23,494 bases of DNA from UBA4644 sp964646225 (GCA_964646225.1 CAZYAD010000023.1:1-23494), one strand, 5' to 3'; positions 15,280-23,446 are shown, counted from the stretch's first letter. Translations and numbers: made by a program. The notes: a model not told the origin generated them from the letters alone.

Positions 15280-16524
15280 ATGATTTTTCAAATTCCGGAG
15301 GAAGCGATCTCGGCGGAAATGCTGGCCGAGCAGGTGATTCGCTTTTTGCGGCAGGAACGGCCCCGCAGGCTCCGCCTGGAGCAGTATTATCAGGGAGAGC
15401 AGGGCGTCCGTAAGGGCCCGGTGGCCCAGGGGCGTCCCAACAACCAGCTGACCGCCAACTATGCCCGGTACATCGCCGATGTACACACCGGCTATTTTCT
15501 GGGGATGCCGCCCACCCTGACCTTTGATCGGCGACGGGTGCAGGAGCGGATGCGCAGTGCGCTGGAGGATGCCTCGCTGAATGTCATGCTGTATGCCGCT
15601 GCCCGGGACATGAGCGTCTGCGGCGAGGGGTATCTGCTGACCTATCTCACCCAGAGGGGGCCGCGGCTGGCGCGGCTGGCGCCGGAGGAAACCTTTATGC
15701 TCACCTCCGGCGTGCGGCAGGAGCCTGTCGCTGCCGTCCGGGTACACAGTGAGCAGGGCCAGCGGGTGCTGGGAGAGCTGTATCTGCCGGGCGAGAGCCG
15801 CCCCTGGGAATTGCAGGGCAAGACGCTGACCTTTGGCACGGCCCGGGCGCTGCCCTTTTCCGGACTGACCGTCACCCGCTTCTGCAATAATCTGGATCGC
15901 ACCGGAGACTTTGAGCCGGTATGCAGCCTGCTGGATGCTTACAACCTGCTGCTTTCCGGCGCGATGGACGATATGCAGAGCGTGGCCAACGCCTTTCTGG
16001 CGCTATACGGGATGCTGGGCACCACCCGGGAGGACATCGAAAGTGCCAACCGCAGCCGCGTGCTTTCCCTTGCCGACGGGGGCAAGGCGGAGTTCGTGGT
16101 CAAGGATCTGAGCCCGGACGCCATCGCGCTGATGCAGAGCACCCTGAAGCACGATCTGCTGTCCATCACCAAGACCCCCGACTTGCAGGATCAGGCCTTT
16201 GCCGTGAATTCCTCCGGCGTGGCGCTGGAATACAAGCTGTGGGGCATCGAGCAGTCCCGCGCCGCCAAGGAGCAGGGGTTTGCCTCGGGACTGTACCACA
16301 TCGTGGGGCTGTTTTATCAGGCGCTGACCCTGATGGGCACGCCGGTGAGCGGCGGATGCACGGCACGCTTCTATAAAAATCTGCCGCAGGATGTGACCCG
16401 CATCTGTGAAAATCTGAAGCTGCTGGGGGATACCATCTCCAACCGCACCAAGCTGGAACTGCTGCCCTTTGTCACCGACGCAGAGGCCGAGCAGCAGCGG
16501 CTGAACGACGAGAAAGGAGTCTGA
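15280..16524 (+). CDS. Phage portal protein, SPP1 Gp6-like
   Basis: This 414-residue protein matches the SPP1 Gp6-type portal family (PF05133): PNNQLTANYARYIADVHTGYFLG-like residues near position 50-70, a central NNLDRTGDFEPVCSLLDAYN region, and the C-terminal NRTKLELLPFVTDAEAEQ segment. Portals form the dodecameric DNA entry ring at one capsid vertex. The frame is intact and slightly shorter than typical members. ATG 15280 is chosen for AAGGAGG (15266-15272) seven bases upstream; ATGs at 15256 and 15274 are possible but worse placed. A DUF4355-like scaffold gene follows directly, but no terminase, capsid, head-tail or integrase gene is in the window. It is therefore a prophage remnant or a domesticated cassette. 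Confidence 0.88.
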   Translation: MIFQIPEEAISAEMLAEQVIRFLRQERPRRLRLEQYYQGEQGVRKGPVAQGRPNNQLTANYARYIADVHTGYFLGMPPTLTFDRRRVQERMRSALEDASLNVMLYAAARDMSVCGEGYLLTYLTQRGPRLARLAPEETFMLTSGVRQEPVAAVRVHSEQGQRVLGELYLPGESRPWELQGKTLTFGTARALPFSGLTVTRFCNNLDRTGDFEPVCSLLDAYNLLLSGAMDDMQSVANAFLALYGMLGTTREDIESANRSRVLSLADGGKAEFVVKDLSPDAIALMQSTLKHDLLSITKTPDLQDQAFAVNSSGVALEYKLWGIEQSRAAKEQGFASGLYHIVGLFYQALTLMGTPVSGGCTARFYKNLPQDVTRICENLKLLGDTISNRTKLELLPFVTDAEAEQQRLNDEKGV

Positions 16525-16527
16525 TGT

Positions 16528-16893
16528 ATGCAGGAGGATATCATCATGCAGGAGCAGGTGACCGTGCAGGAGACGGTCACGCAGGAAGCGGTACAGGAGC
16601 CGGACACCCGGGCACTGGAGCAGGAGCTGGAGCGGCTGCGGGCGCAGGAGCGCCGGCGTCAGCTGACCGACGAGGCCCGGGAGGCGCTGGAGGCGCGGGG
16701 GCTGGAGGCCGGGTTTGCCCCCTTTGTGCTGGGGGAGACCGGCGAGGAGACCCGGCAGCGGGTGGAACAGCTGGAGCGCTGTCTGGATCAGGCGCTGCGG
16801 CGTCGGCTGGCGGCCGCGCTGCCCACCGGTGAACCGCAGGATTTTCTGGCGGCCAGGCCGCAGCGGCGCACCCGTGGGATCCGGAGGGTATAA
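16528..16893 (+). CDS. DUF4355-like phage scaffold protein
   Basis: This 121-residue protein is strongly charged, with a Gln/Glu-rich start, a predicted coiled coil (about 28-60: ALEQELERLRAQERRRQL) and then EALEARGLEAGFAPFVLGETGEETRQRVEQLE, the LEE.GL...FA.fl.g...E pattern of DUF4355 capsid scaffold-like proteins. It ends in a basic RRTRGIRRV tail. Such genes normally sit between portal and major capsid genes and guide capsid assembly. It starts three bases after the portal stop with AAAGGAG eight bases upstream. It is shorter than the usual family member, and no capsid gene follows; the transcript ends at a strong hairpin instead. Confidence 0.72.
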   Translation: MQEDIIMQEQVTVQETVTQEAVQEPDTRALEQELERLRAQERRRQLTDEAREALEARGLEAGFAPFVLGETGEETRQRVEQLERCLDQALRRRLAAALPTGEPQDFLAARPQRRTRGIRRV

Positions 16894-16976
16894 GGAGAAA
16901 AGCGCGGGGCTGGCAGCCCCGTGGCCTCGCGGAGGACGGCACTTTTGAAGGGTGCGCAAGGGAATCAGGGAGGCAG

Positions 16977-17016
16977 AAAAAAGGTCGTGTATCCGGTGGG
17001 ATACACGACCTTTTTT
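16977..17016. terminator. Bidirectional rho-independent terminator
   Basis: A perfect 12-bp stem GGTCGTGTATCC (16983-16994) and GGATACACGACC (16999-17010), loop GGTG, flanked by AAAAAA on the left and TTTTTT on the right. It serves both the phage-gene pair on the plus strand and the M23 gene ending at 17043 on the minus strand. Confidence 0.95.
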
Positions 17017-17042
17017 GCGTACAGACTGGGGCCTTTTGGGGG

Positions 17043-18695
17043 TTATTTGCTGATGTAATTCAGCGGGTTCTGGGTCTTGCCGTTATAGCGGACCTCGAAG
17101 TGGACATGGGCACCGTAGGAGCGGCCGGTGTTGCCCACCTTGGCGATGATATCGCCCTGTGCCACCTTATCCCCCACCTTGACCAGCAGCTTGCTGCAAT
17201 GGGCGTAATAGGTGGTATAGCCATTCTGGTGGTTGATGATGACGCAGTAGCCGTAATTGCCCTTCCAGCCGGCGTAGCTCACCACGCCGCCGTCGGCGGC
17301 CCAGATATTGGTGCCCTTGGCTCCGGCAAAGTCCACGCCAGTGTGGAAGTCGCCCAGCGACTTGCGGTAGCCATAGCCCGAGGAGAAGGTGCCGTTGGAG
17401 GGCTTGATGAACTTGCCGGTGGCCATATACCGGGGCAGAGCCTTGGTGCCCACCACCTTGACAGCGCTCACCGGCTGGGCAGTGACCTCGTAGCTCAGGA
17501 TCCGGCGCTCGCTCTCCACGCCGTTGACATAGGTAACATCGGCCACCACATCGGCAGAGCCGTTGACCCCCTGCACCTTGATCCTGCTCTTGTTTTTGTA
17601 CATGGTGTCGTCATATTCGATAAGGGTCTCGTAGGGGATGGACTCCACATAGGACTCGGTGACGGTCTGCTGCACCGAAAGATAGGGCACGGCGGCCGAA
17701 AGGGTCAGCTCCTGCCCCACATGGATGCGGGCGGGATCCAGGCCGGGGTTAAGGGCTACGATCTCCGCCACCTTCATCCCATAGCGCTGGCCGATGGCGC
17801 TGACCGTATCCCCCGACTGCACAGTGTAGACCCGGGTTTCCTCCTTATTGGCGGTGAGGATGGACTCCATCCGGGTGAGGGACACCAGCGGCACGGAGGT
17901 GGAGGTGGTCTCGGTGATCTGTACATCGTCGGCAAAGGCGGTGCTCACCTGGGTGGCGTCGGTCACAGAGGTCAGCAGGATGCGCCGCAGCATCAGCTCC
18001 AGGGCGCTTTTGCTCTGGCAGGCACCCAGCGTCTCGCCGTTGACTGTCAGCACATAGCGGCGGGTGGTATCCCCCACCGAGGCAAACAGCCGCTGCTCCA
18101 GCAGCGCCTCGTCCAGCAGATCGGTACGATCCAGATAGCGCAGGGTGAAGGAAAAATCGGCCTCCAGCTGATAGGGGGCGCCCAGATAGGCGGAGATGCG
18201 GTCCTCCACCCGCTCCACCAGCGCCTCCACCTGATCCCGGCTCTCCACATAGCCCAGCGGCTGGCCGTCCAGACTGACGGCAAAGCCCAGGCCGAACATA
18301 CAGCCCGACAGGATCATGAGGGTGGCGCTGACCATCAGCAGGATGGGAGCGGCGCGGCCATGCTCCCGGCGATGAAAGCGGCCGCGGAGATGGCTCATCC
18401 ACTGGTACAGCTGCCAGCGGAGGGCATTGTGGGTGCGGAGGGCGCGGAGCAGATCCTCCAGCAGCGTGCAGCCCAGGCGGTAGAGGCGGGCGGCGGCGCG
18501 GAGCACCAGACCCCACAGCAGCGCGCCCAGAAAGCCCGCCCAGCTGATGATCCGGGCAAGGCCGCCCAGCAGGCCCCGCAGCTCCACGGCGTTGGCACCG
18601 ATGTTGGCCAGGCGGCGGGTATGCAGGCGCAGCTTTACCCAGCGGCGGCGGAAAGCGCCGCCCCGGGCGGGGAGATAAGAGTCAACAGACAGCAT
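17043..18695 (-). CDS. Membrane-anchored LysM-G5-M23 peptidoglycan hydrolase
   Basis: This 550-residue protein has a basic N-terminal region, a hydrophobic stretch at about 42-70, and a clear membrane helix at about 116-141 that should place the rest outside the cell. Then come an unassigned region (145-285), a LysM peptidoglycan-binding domain (about 288-332, YTVQSGDTVSAIGQRYGM), a G5 domain (about 335-416), and an M23 metalloendopeptidase domain (about 437-550). The M23 zinc ligands are visible: H451 and D455 in HTGVD, and H530 and H532 in GAHVHFEV. M23 enzymes cut peptide cross-links. The ATG at 18695 is chosen because AAAGGAACC precedes it; an in-frame extension to 18782 adds a leader overlapping the promoter area. 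A WalR-type site lies about 90 bases upstream. A cell-wall growth or spore-engulfment role is possible. Confidence 0.93.
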   Translation of the reverse strand: MLSVDSYLPARGGAFRRRWVKLRLHTRRLANIGANAVELRGLLGGLARIISWAGFLGALLWGLVLRAAARLYRLGCTLLEDLLRALRTHNALRWQLYQWMSHLRGRFHRREHGRAAPILLMVSATLMILSGCMFGLGFAVSLDGQPLGYVESRDQVEALVERVEDRISAYLGAPYQLEADFSFTLRYLDRTDLLDEALLEQRLFASVGDTTRRYVLTVNGETLGACQSKSALELMLRRILLTSVTDATQVSTAFADDVQITETTSTSVPLVSLTRMESILTANKEETRVYTVQSGDTVSAIGQRYGMKVAEIVALNPGLDPARIHVGQELTLSAAVPYLSVQQTVTESYVESIPYETLIEYDDTMYKNKSRIKVQGVNGSADVVADVTYVNGVESERRILSYEVTAQPVSAVKVVGTKALPRYMATGKFIKPSNGTFSSGYGYRKSLGDFHTGVDFAGAKGTNIWAADGGVVSYAGWKGNYGYCVIINHQNGYTTYYAHCSKLLVKVGDKVAQGDIIAKVGNTGRSYGAHVHFEVRYNGKTQNPLNYISK

Positions 18696-18784
18696 AAGGT
18701 TCCTTTCTATTACACAGGCCCCGGGCCGGGAGACGGGATCCGGCACGGCGATCGGCGGGGCACTGACCCAAAATTCACACAATG

Positions 18785-18814
18785 ATTACAAAATGGTAAC
18801 AGAAGTATGTTACA
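18785..18814 (-). promoter_or_regulatory. WalR-type direct-repeat site upstream of the M23 hydrolase gene
   Basis: On the minus strand TGTTAC (18801-18796), five bases, then TGTAAT (18790-18785) exactly fits the WalR (YycF) consensus TGTWAH-N5-TGTWAH. A third half-site TGTAAC lies at 18814-18809, seven bases further upstream. WalR controls cell-wall hydrolase genes, including M23 enzymes, in Firmicutes. The TGTAAT half-site could also be part of a -10 element, but no good -35 is present. A small inverted repeat, AAGTAT/ATACTT (18803-18820), overlaps the outer half-site. Confidence 0.5.
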
Positions 18815-18896
18815 ATACTTGCGCCGGAAAGTCAAGGCCGACAGGGGCGGGAAAATGTAAATTCTTCCTGAAGCAGCCTGAAAAAGCATCTATTCA

Positions 18897-18925
18897 TTGA
18901 CGAAAAGGCGATTTTTTGGTATGGT
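18897..18925 (+). promoter_or_regulatory. Sigma-A promoter of the lipoprotein-pepT-nagA run
   Basis: TTGACG (18897-18902) and TATGGT (18920-18925) are 17 bases apart, 55 bases before the ATG at 18981. No terminator or further good promoter occurs up to 22183. Confidence 0.6.
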
Positions 18926-18980
18926 AGACACAGATATACACGCATTGCGCGTAACGGAACACGGACAAGGAGATCAACAT

Positions 18981-19805
18981 ATGGGAGATCTGTTTTTGAA
19001 ACGGCTTGCCCCGGCGCTGCTGGCGCTTTTGCTGTGCAGCGGCTGCGGCAACGCCCTGCTGCCCTTTACCACGCCGGAGGAGCAGCGGGAGGCACAGGAG
19101 GCCGCACAGGCGGCCCGGCTGGAATTGCAGGCACAGGCCGATCCGGCGCTGGCGCTGGACAGACCGCTGGTGATCCGGCGGCAGTTGACCAACAGTCAGG
19201 GGGTTGTGCTGGCGGAATATATGGTGGAGCTGCCCCAGTTTTCCACCGCCGGGCAGAAGGCCCAGAGCTTTCAGCGCATCAACGACTATTACCGCAACGA
19301 GCTGGCGGGGCTGAGTCAGGACACCGACAGCCTGTTTGCCGCCGCCAAGGCCCACTATGGAGAGGGCTGGGACACCGTCACCGAGGCAGACGGGGCCTAT
19401 GCCGTCCGCATCGGGTATGTGCTGCTGGACGCGCCGGAGGGGTATCTGTGCGTGCGCTGCGACTTCCGGGTGGAGGAGGGCGGACAGCAGGAGGACTATT
19501 CCCGGGCGCAGGTCTTTTTGCTGGACAACGGCTGGGTGCTCTCTCTGAGCACGCTGCTGGGGGGCGACTATGAAACGGCGGCGCCCCAGCTGCTGGCCGA
19601 CCTTCTGAACTGGTGCGAGGAGCAGCAGGTGGAGGTGACCTCGCCGGAGGAGCGCACGCTGGAGGAGTTTTCCGACGGCTATGCGCTGACCACGGAGGGC
19701 TTTCTGTTTTACACACAGCCCTTCCAGCTGACCCGGAAAAATCCCGAGCGCTACACCATTCCCGTGGCTCTGACGCCCTATCACCGTATGCTGGATCTGG
19801 ACTGA
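18981..19805 (+). CDS. DUF3298-like lipoprotein
   Basis: This 274-residue protein has a lipoprotein-type signal: basic K7R8, hydrophobic core and LCSGC with C22 as the likely lipidated cysteine (the -3 residue is Cys rather than the usual Leu, so the box is imperfect). The mature part starts with an Ala/Gln/Glu-rich linker. It then resembles DUF4163/DUF3298 proteins: FQRINDYYRNEL, a central VRCDFRVEEGG and YALTTEGFLFYTQPFQLT near the end. Such domains occur in RsiV-like anti-sigma factors and in surface lipoproteins of unknown role; this one has no cytoplasmic anti-sigma domain. The ATG 18981 follows AAGGAG; the in-frame ATG at 18897 coincides with the -35 box and is rejected. Confidence 0.75.
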   Translation: MGDLFLKRLAPALLALLLCSGCGNALLPFTTPEEQREAQEAAQAARLELQAQADPALALDRPLVIRRQLTNSQGVVLAEYMVELPQFSTAGQKAQSFQRINDYYRNELAGLSQDTDSLFAAAKAHYGEGWDTVTEADGAYAVRIGYVLLDAPEGYLCVRCDFRVEEGGQQEDYSRAQVFLLDNGWVLSLSTLLGGDYETAAPQLLADLLNWCEEQQVEVTSPEERTLEEFSDGYALTTEGFLFYTQPFQLTRKNPERYTIPVALTPYHRMLDLD

Positions 19806-19852
19806 GCCGGATCAGAACATAAAAACCGAAGCTATAACAGGAGGAGACTGCC

Positions 19853-21076
19853 ATGCGTCCCTATGAAAGACTGCTGAATTATGTGAAATACGACACCGCC
19901 TCCAACGGTGCCTCTGAGACCTGCCCCAGCACCGACAGGCAGCTGGTGTTTGCCCGGGCGCTGGAGCAGGAGCTGCGGGAGTTGGGGCTGGAGCAGGTGC
20001 GGCTGGATGACAACGGCTATCTGTACGCCACCGTCCCCGGCACCATCCCCGATTATCACGGCCCGGTGCTGGGCTTTATCGCCCACATGGATGTGGTGGA
20101 CGATGTGCCCTCTGCCAACATCCGGCCCCGCATCGTGGAGAACTATGACGGCGGAGACATCCTGCTGGAGGGCTCCGGCGCGGTGCTTTCTCCCGCCGAG
20201 TTTCCCGAGCTGCTGCGGTGCCGGGGCAGGAGTCTTATGGTCACCGATGGCACCACCCTGCTGGGGGCCGACGACAAGGCCGGTGTGGCCGAGATCGTCA
20301 CCCTGTGCGAGCAGCTACTGGCCGACCCCGGCTTTGCCCACGGTCCGGTGCAGGTGGCCTTTACCCCCGACGAGGAGATCGGACGGGGGGCCGACCGGTT
20401 CGATGTGGCCGGCTTCGGCGCGGACTATGCCTTTACCATGGACGGCGGGGCCTACGGCGAGCTGGAGTACGAGAACTTCAACGCCGCCTCCCTGCGGGTG
20501 GACATCCACGGCAAGAACATCCACCCCGGCTCGGCCAAAAACAAGATGAAAAACGCCCTGACCATCGGCATGGAGTTTGAGCGACTGCTGCCGGAGCAGC
20601 AGAAGCCGGAGTTCACCGAGGGATACGAGGGCTTCTTCCATCTGACCGACATGGAGGGCGATGTGGAAAACGCCCGGATGCACTACATCCTCCGGGATCA
20701 CAACGCCGATCTGCTGGAGCGCAAGAAGGACGATGCCCGGGCGGCGGCCGCCTTCCTCAACCGCAAGTACGGCGCAGGGACGGTGGAGCTCACCCTCCGG
20801 GATTCCTATCAGAACATGGCCGGGCAGATCGCACCCCACCGGCATCTGGTGGACAACGCGCTGGAGGCCATCCGCCGCACGGGAGTGGAGCCGGTGACGG
20901 TGCCCATCCGGGGCGGCACCGACGGAGCGCGGCTCTCCTTTATGGGTCTCCCCTGCCCCAATCTGGGTACCGGCGGAGGCAACTTCCACGGCAAGCAGGA
21001 ATACTGCTGCGCGGAGGAGATGGATCTGGCGGTGGAATGCATGAAGCAGCTGGTGGAGCTGTATTCCGCGCTGTAA
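19853..21076 (+). CDS. pepT: Peptidase T (tripeptide aminopeptidase), M20B family
   Basis: This 407-residue cytoplasmic zinc peptidase removes the N-terminal residue from tripeptides. Metal and catalytic residues fit the M20B pattern: H78 and D80 in AHMD, D140 in LLGADDKAG, catalytic/metal E174-E175 in TPDEEIG, D197 in TMDGG and a C-terminal NFHGKQE histidine. The dimerisation domain contains HGKNIHPGSAKNKM, typical of PepT. The length is as in E. coli PepT. It has an AGGAGG site before ATG 19853, 47 bases after the lipoprotein gene, and is followed after 12 bases by nagA, so the three genes probably form one operon. Confidence 0.95.
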   Translation: MRPYERLLNYVKYDTASNGASETCPSTDRQLVFARALEQELRELGLEQVRLDDNGYLYATVPGTIPDYHGPVLGFIAHMDVVDDVPSANIRPRIVENYDGGDILLEGSGAVLSPAEFPELLRCRGRSLMVTDGTTLLGADDKAGVAEIVTLCEQLLADPGFAHGPVQVAFTPDEEIGRGADRFDVAGFGADYAFTMDGGAYGELEYENFNAASLRVDIHGKNIHPGSAKNKMKNALTIGMEFERLLPEQQKPEFTEGYEGFFHLTDMEGDVENARMHYILRDHNADLLERKKDDARAAAAFLNRKYGAGTVELTLRDSYQNMAGQIAPHRHLVDNALEAIRRTGVEPVTVPIRGGTDGARLSFMGLPCPNLGTGGGNFHGKQEYCCAEEMDLAVECMKQLVELYSAL

Positions 21077-21088
21077 GGGAGCTCTGCG

Positions 21089-22183
21089 ATGATCCTGAAG
21101 CATGGCCGCGTATTTGTGGAGGGCCGGTTCACCATCTGTGATCTGGCGGTGGAAAACGGCGTCATCACCTCGCTGGGGGAGGAGCTTGGCCCCGGGGAGG
21201 ACTGCTCCGGACTGACGGTGCTGCCCGGGCTGGTGGACATCCACACCCACGGCTGCGCCGGGTATGATTTTGACCACGCCGATGCAGGGCAGCTGGCGGA
21301 AATGGGCCGCTGCTACCTGCGCCACGGCGTCACCTCGGTGCTGGCCACCCTGATGACCAATCCCCGGCCGCTGCTGCTGGAGGCGGCGGCCCGCTGCGGG
21401 CGGGCGGCGGCTCCCGTCCGGGGGCTTTATCTGGAGGGGCCGTTTTTCGGTCCGGAAAAGAAGGGCGCCCACGCGCCGGAATACCTCTCGCCGGTGGATC
21501 CGGACTTTTTCCAGGCGATGCAGCAGGCCGCAGGCGGGCGCATCCGGGTAGTGGCAGTGGATCCCTGTCTGGAGGGTGCGGAGGCCTTTATCCGGCAGAT
21601 TTCCCCGGGGTGCCGGGTAAGTCTGGCCCACACCCCCGCCGGATATGACCAGGCAAAGCAGGGCTTTGCCGCCGGGGCCACTCAGGTGACCCATCTGTTC
21701 AACGCCATGACCGGCTTGCAGCATCGGGAGCCGGGGCTGGTGGGGGCGGCCCTCACCGGCGACTGTCTGGCTGAGGTGATCTGCGATGGCATCCACATCC
21801 ATCCCGCCGTGCTGCGGCTGGCCTTTGGCGCGCTGGGGGCACGGGGGATGGTGATCTCTGACTCCATGGGGGCCTGTGGGCTGGGGGACGGTGTTTACAG
21901 TCTGGGCGGCCAGACGGTCACCGTCCGGGGGCCGCGGGCGACCCTGGCCGACGGCACGCTGGCGGGGTCGGTCACCTTTGTCTGGGACGGCATGGTGAAT
22001 CTGATCCGGGCCGGTGTGCCCGCGGAGCAGGCGGTGGCGGCAGCCACCTGCGTCCCGGCCAAAAGCGCCGGTCTGGAGGACTGCTGCGGCAGCATCCGGG
22101 TAGGCCGGGCGGCCGATCTGGCGCTGTGCGACGGCGACTGGAAGCTGCGCCGGGTGTATTTTCAGGGGGAAGCGGTGCGTTGA
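21089..22183 (+). CDS. nagA: N-acetylglucosamine-6-phosphate deacetylase
   Basis: This 364-residue amidohydrolase converts GlcNAc-6-phosphate to glucosamine-6-phosphate and acetate, in the cytoplasm, during recycling of wall and host amino sugars. The metal-site residues are in place: H52 and H54 in DIHTHG, E116 in LEGPFF, H181 in AHTPAG, H202 in VTHLFNAM, and catalytic D258 in ISDSMGA. THLFNAMTG and FVWDGMVNLIRAG are strong family markers. The usual LAPE motif is replaced by VAVDP (residues 155-159), a minor oddity. No nagB or PTS gene is adjacent. The start at 21089 has GGGAG ten bases upstream. Confidence 0.93.
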   Translation: MILKHGRVFVEGRFTICDLAVENGVITSLGEELGPGEDCSGLTVLPGLVDIHTHGCAGYDFDHADAGQLAEMGRCYLRHGVTSVLATLMTNPRPLLLEAAARCGRAAAPVRGLYLEGPFFGPEKKGAHAPEYLSPVDPDFFQAMQQAAGGRIRVVAVDPCLEGAEAFIRQISPGCRVSLAHTPAGYDQAKQGFAAGATQVTHLFNAMTGLQHREPGLVGAALTGDCLAEVICDGIHIHPAVLRLAFGALGARGMVISDSMGACGLGDGVYSLGGQTVTVRGPRATLADGTLAGSVTFVWDGMVNLIRAGVPAEQAVAAATCVPAKSAGLEDCCGSIRVGRAADLALCDGDWKLRRVYFQGEAVR

Positions 22184-22186
22184 GGG

Positions 22187-22215
22187 TTGACAGCACCGCC
22201 CCCGCGTGCTATCAT
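22187..22215 (+). promoter_or_regulatory. Sigma-A promoter of the FMN riboswitch and ribU
   Basis: Consensus TTGACA (22187-22192), a 17-base spacer and TATCAT (22210-22215), beginning three bases after the nagA stop. Transcription would start just before the riboswitch. Confidence 0.85.
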
Positions 22216-22225
22216 GAGGCTGTTA

Positions 22226-22339
22226 AATCTTCAGGGCGGGGTGAAAGTCCCCACCGGCGGTGACAGTCCGCGACCTCCCACGGGAGCTGATCCGGTGCGA
22301 TTCCGGGACCGACAGTATAGTCTGGATGGAAGAAGATAT
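22226..22339 (+). promoter_or_regulatory. FMN riboswitch (RFN element)
   Basis: The conserved RFN segments appear in order: ATCTTCAGGGCGGGGTGAAA (22227 onward), TCCCCACCGGCGGTGA, CTGATCCGGTGCGATTCCGG, GACCGACAGTATAGTCTGGA and the closing GAAGAAGATA that pairs with the opening ATCTTC to form P1. It binds FMN and turns off the downstream gene. A terminator follows directly, so control is by premature termination. Confidence 0.97.
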
Positions 22340-22355
22340 GGCTTTGCGAAGCTGC

Positions 22356-22395
22356 GCCCTGCTGTACCCTTTTTCGGGTGAGCAGGGCCTTTTTT
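22356..22395 (+). terminator. Riboswitch-controlled terminator before ribU
   Basis: GCCCTGCT (22356-22363) pairs with AGCAGGGC (22381-22388), with an inner ACCC/GGGT helix, and is followed by a run of six T. It lies between the FMN aptamer and the ribU start, as in transcription-attenuating RFN switches. Confidence 0.9.
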
Positions 22396-22455
22396 CGTAA
22401 AAATTCACAGCCATGTCTGGCGGAGAGCCAGCCTTTCTCCGCCGGAAAGGAACCT

Positions 22456-23052
22456 ATGTCTCAGACAACCCGCAACACCCGCAGGATCGCCGGCGTGGCC
22501 ATGCTCAGTGCCGTCGGCTTTCTCCTTATGTTCATCGAGCTGAGCGTCCCGATCATGCCTGCCTTTGTCAAGCTGGACTTTTCCGAGCTGCCCGCCCTGC
22601 TGGCTGCCTTTGCCTATGGCCCGGCCTCCGGCGTGGCGGTATGTCTGGTGAAAAACCTGCTGCACCTGCTGATGGGCGGCACCACCGGCGGTGTGGGAGA
22701 GCTTTCCAACTTTCTACTGGGGGTGGCCTATGTGCTGCCCGCAGGGCTGATCTATCAGAAAATAAAGACCCGCAAGGGGGCGCTGATCGCCTCGCTGGCG
22801 GGGTGTGTGGTGTGTGCGGCATACAGCCTGCCCCACAATTATTGCCTCGTCTATCCCCTCTATGGCAAACTGATGCCCATGGAGACCATCATCGGGATGT
22901 ATCAGCAGCTGAATCCCAGCTGCGGCGGGCTGTTTGACGCGCTGCTGACCTTTAATGTGCCCTTTACCTTTGCCAAGGAGCTGCTCACCGCCGCCATCGC
23001 CTTTCTGATCTACAAGCCGCTGTCGCCGGTGCTGCACGGACGCCGGCACTGA
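22456..23052 (+). CDS. ribU: Riboflavin ECF transporter S component RibU
   Basis: This 198-residue membrane protein has about six hydrophobic segments and is the substrate-binding subunit of an energy-coupling-factor transporter for riboflavin. Family features include the early LSAVGFLLMFIELSVPIMPAF stretch, KLDFSELPALLAAFAYGP, and VKNLLHLLMGGTTGGVGELSNFLLG, which is very characteristic of RibU. The shared EcfA/EcfA'/EcfT module is not in the window and is expected elsewhere. ATG 22456 follows GGAAAGGAACC; the in-frame ATG-like start at 22378 lies in the terminator. The FMN riboswitch upstream supports the substrate assignment. Confidence 0.96.
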   Translation: MSQTTRNTRRIAGVAMLSAVGFLLMFIELSVPIMPAFVKLDFSELPALLAAFAYGPASGVAVCLVKNLLHLLMGGTTGGVGELSNFLLGVAYVLPAGLIYQKIKTRKGALIASLAGCVVCAAYSLPHNYCLVYPLYGKLMPMETIIGMYQQLNPSCGGLFDALLTFNVPFTFAKELLTAAIAFLIYKPLSPVLHGRRH

Positions 23053-23072
23053 CCGCCGACTGCGGGTCGGCC

Positions 23073-23101
23073 TTGACATTCCCCGCCGTTGTTGTTACAA
23101 T
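23073..23101 (+). promoter_or_regulatory. Strong sigma-A promoter of rnpB
   Basis: TTGACA (23073-23078), a 17-base spacer and TACAAT (23096-23101), ending about six bases before the RNA's P1 helix. Confidence 0.9.
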
Positions 23102-23106
23102 AAAGC

Positions 23107-23446
23107 AGCAGCGGGCCGGGCAGCCGCGCGGGGGCGACCCCGTGAGGAAAGTCCGGGCTTCACAGAGCAGGATAACCGATAACATCGGCCGCGGGCGACC
23201 GCCGGACAAGTGCAACAGAGAGATACCGCCGCGCTTTTTGTGCGGTAAGGGTGGAAAGGTGGGGTAAGAGCCCACCGGCGGGGATGGCAACACCTCCGTC
23301 CTGTAAACTCTATCCGAAGCAACACCGACTCGGGGGCTACGGCTGGCTCGGCCAATCTCCGGACGGGTGGCTTGAGGCGGGCAGCAATGTCCGTCCCAGA
23401 TAGATGGCTGCCGATCACAGAACCCGGCTTACAGGCCCGCTGCAAC
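23107..23446 (+). ncRNA. rnpB: RNase P RNA, bacterial class A type
   Basis: Hallmark conserved regions are present: GAGGAAAGTCCGGGCT (23144 onward), AGTGCAACAGAGAGA, GGGTGGAAAGGTGGGGTAAG, a GGCAAC segment, TGTAAACTCTATCCGAAG and the 3' ACAGAACCCGGCTTACAG (about 23418-23435). The ends pair as P1: GCAGCGGGCC (23108-23117) with GGCCCGCTGC (23434-23443). It is the catalytic RNA that matures tRNA 5' ends. Exact ends are estimated from P1. The class A call rests on overall resemblance. Confidence 0.96.

Noticed and set aside
17100..18785. 561-codon plus-strand frame opposite the M23 gene
   Set aside because: His/Gly/Gln-rich shadow; the minus strand has LysM, G5 and M23 motifs, a ribosome site and a terminator.
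22187..22455. A CRISPR, attachment site or second riboswitch near ribU
   Set aside because: No spaced repeats or tRNA-end duplication is visible, and the whole gap is accounted for by promoter, FMN aptamer, terminator and ribosome site.
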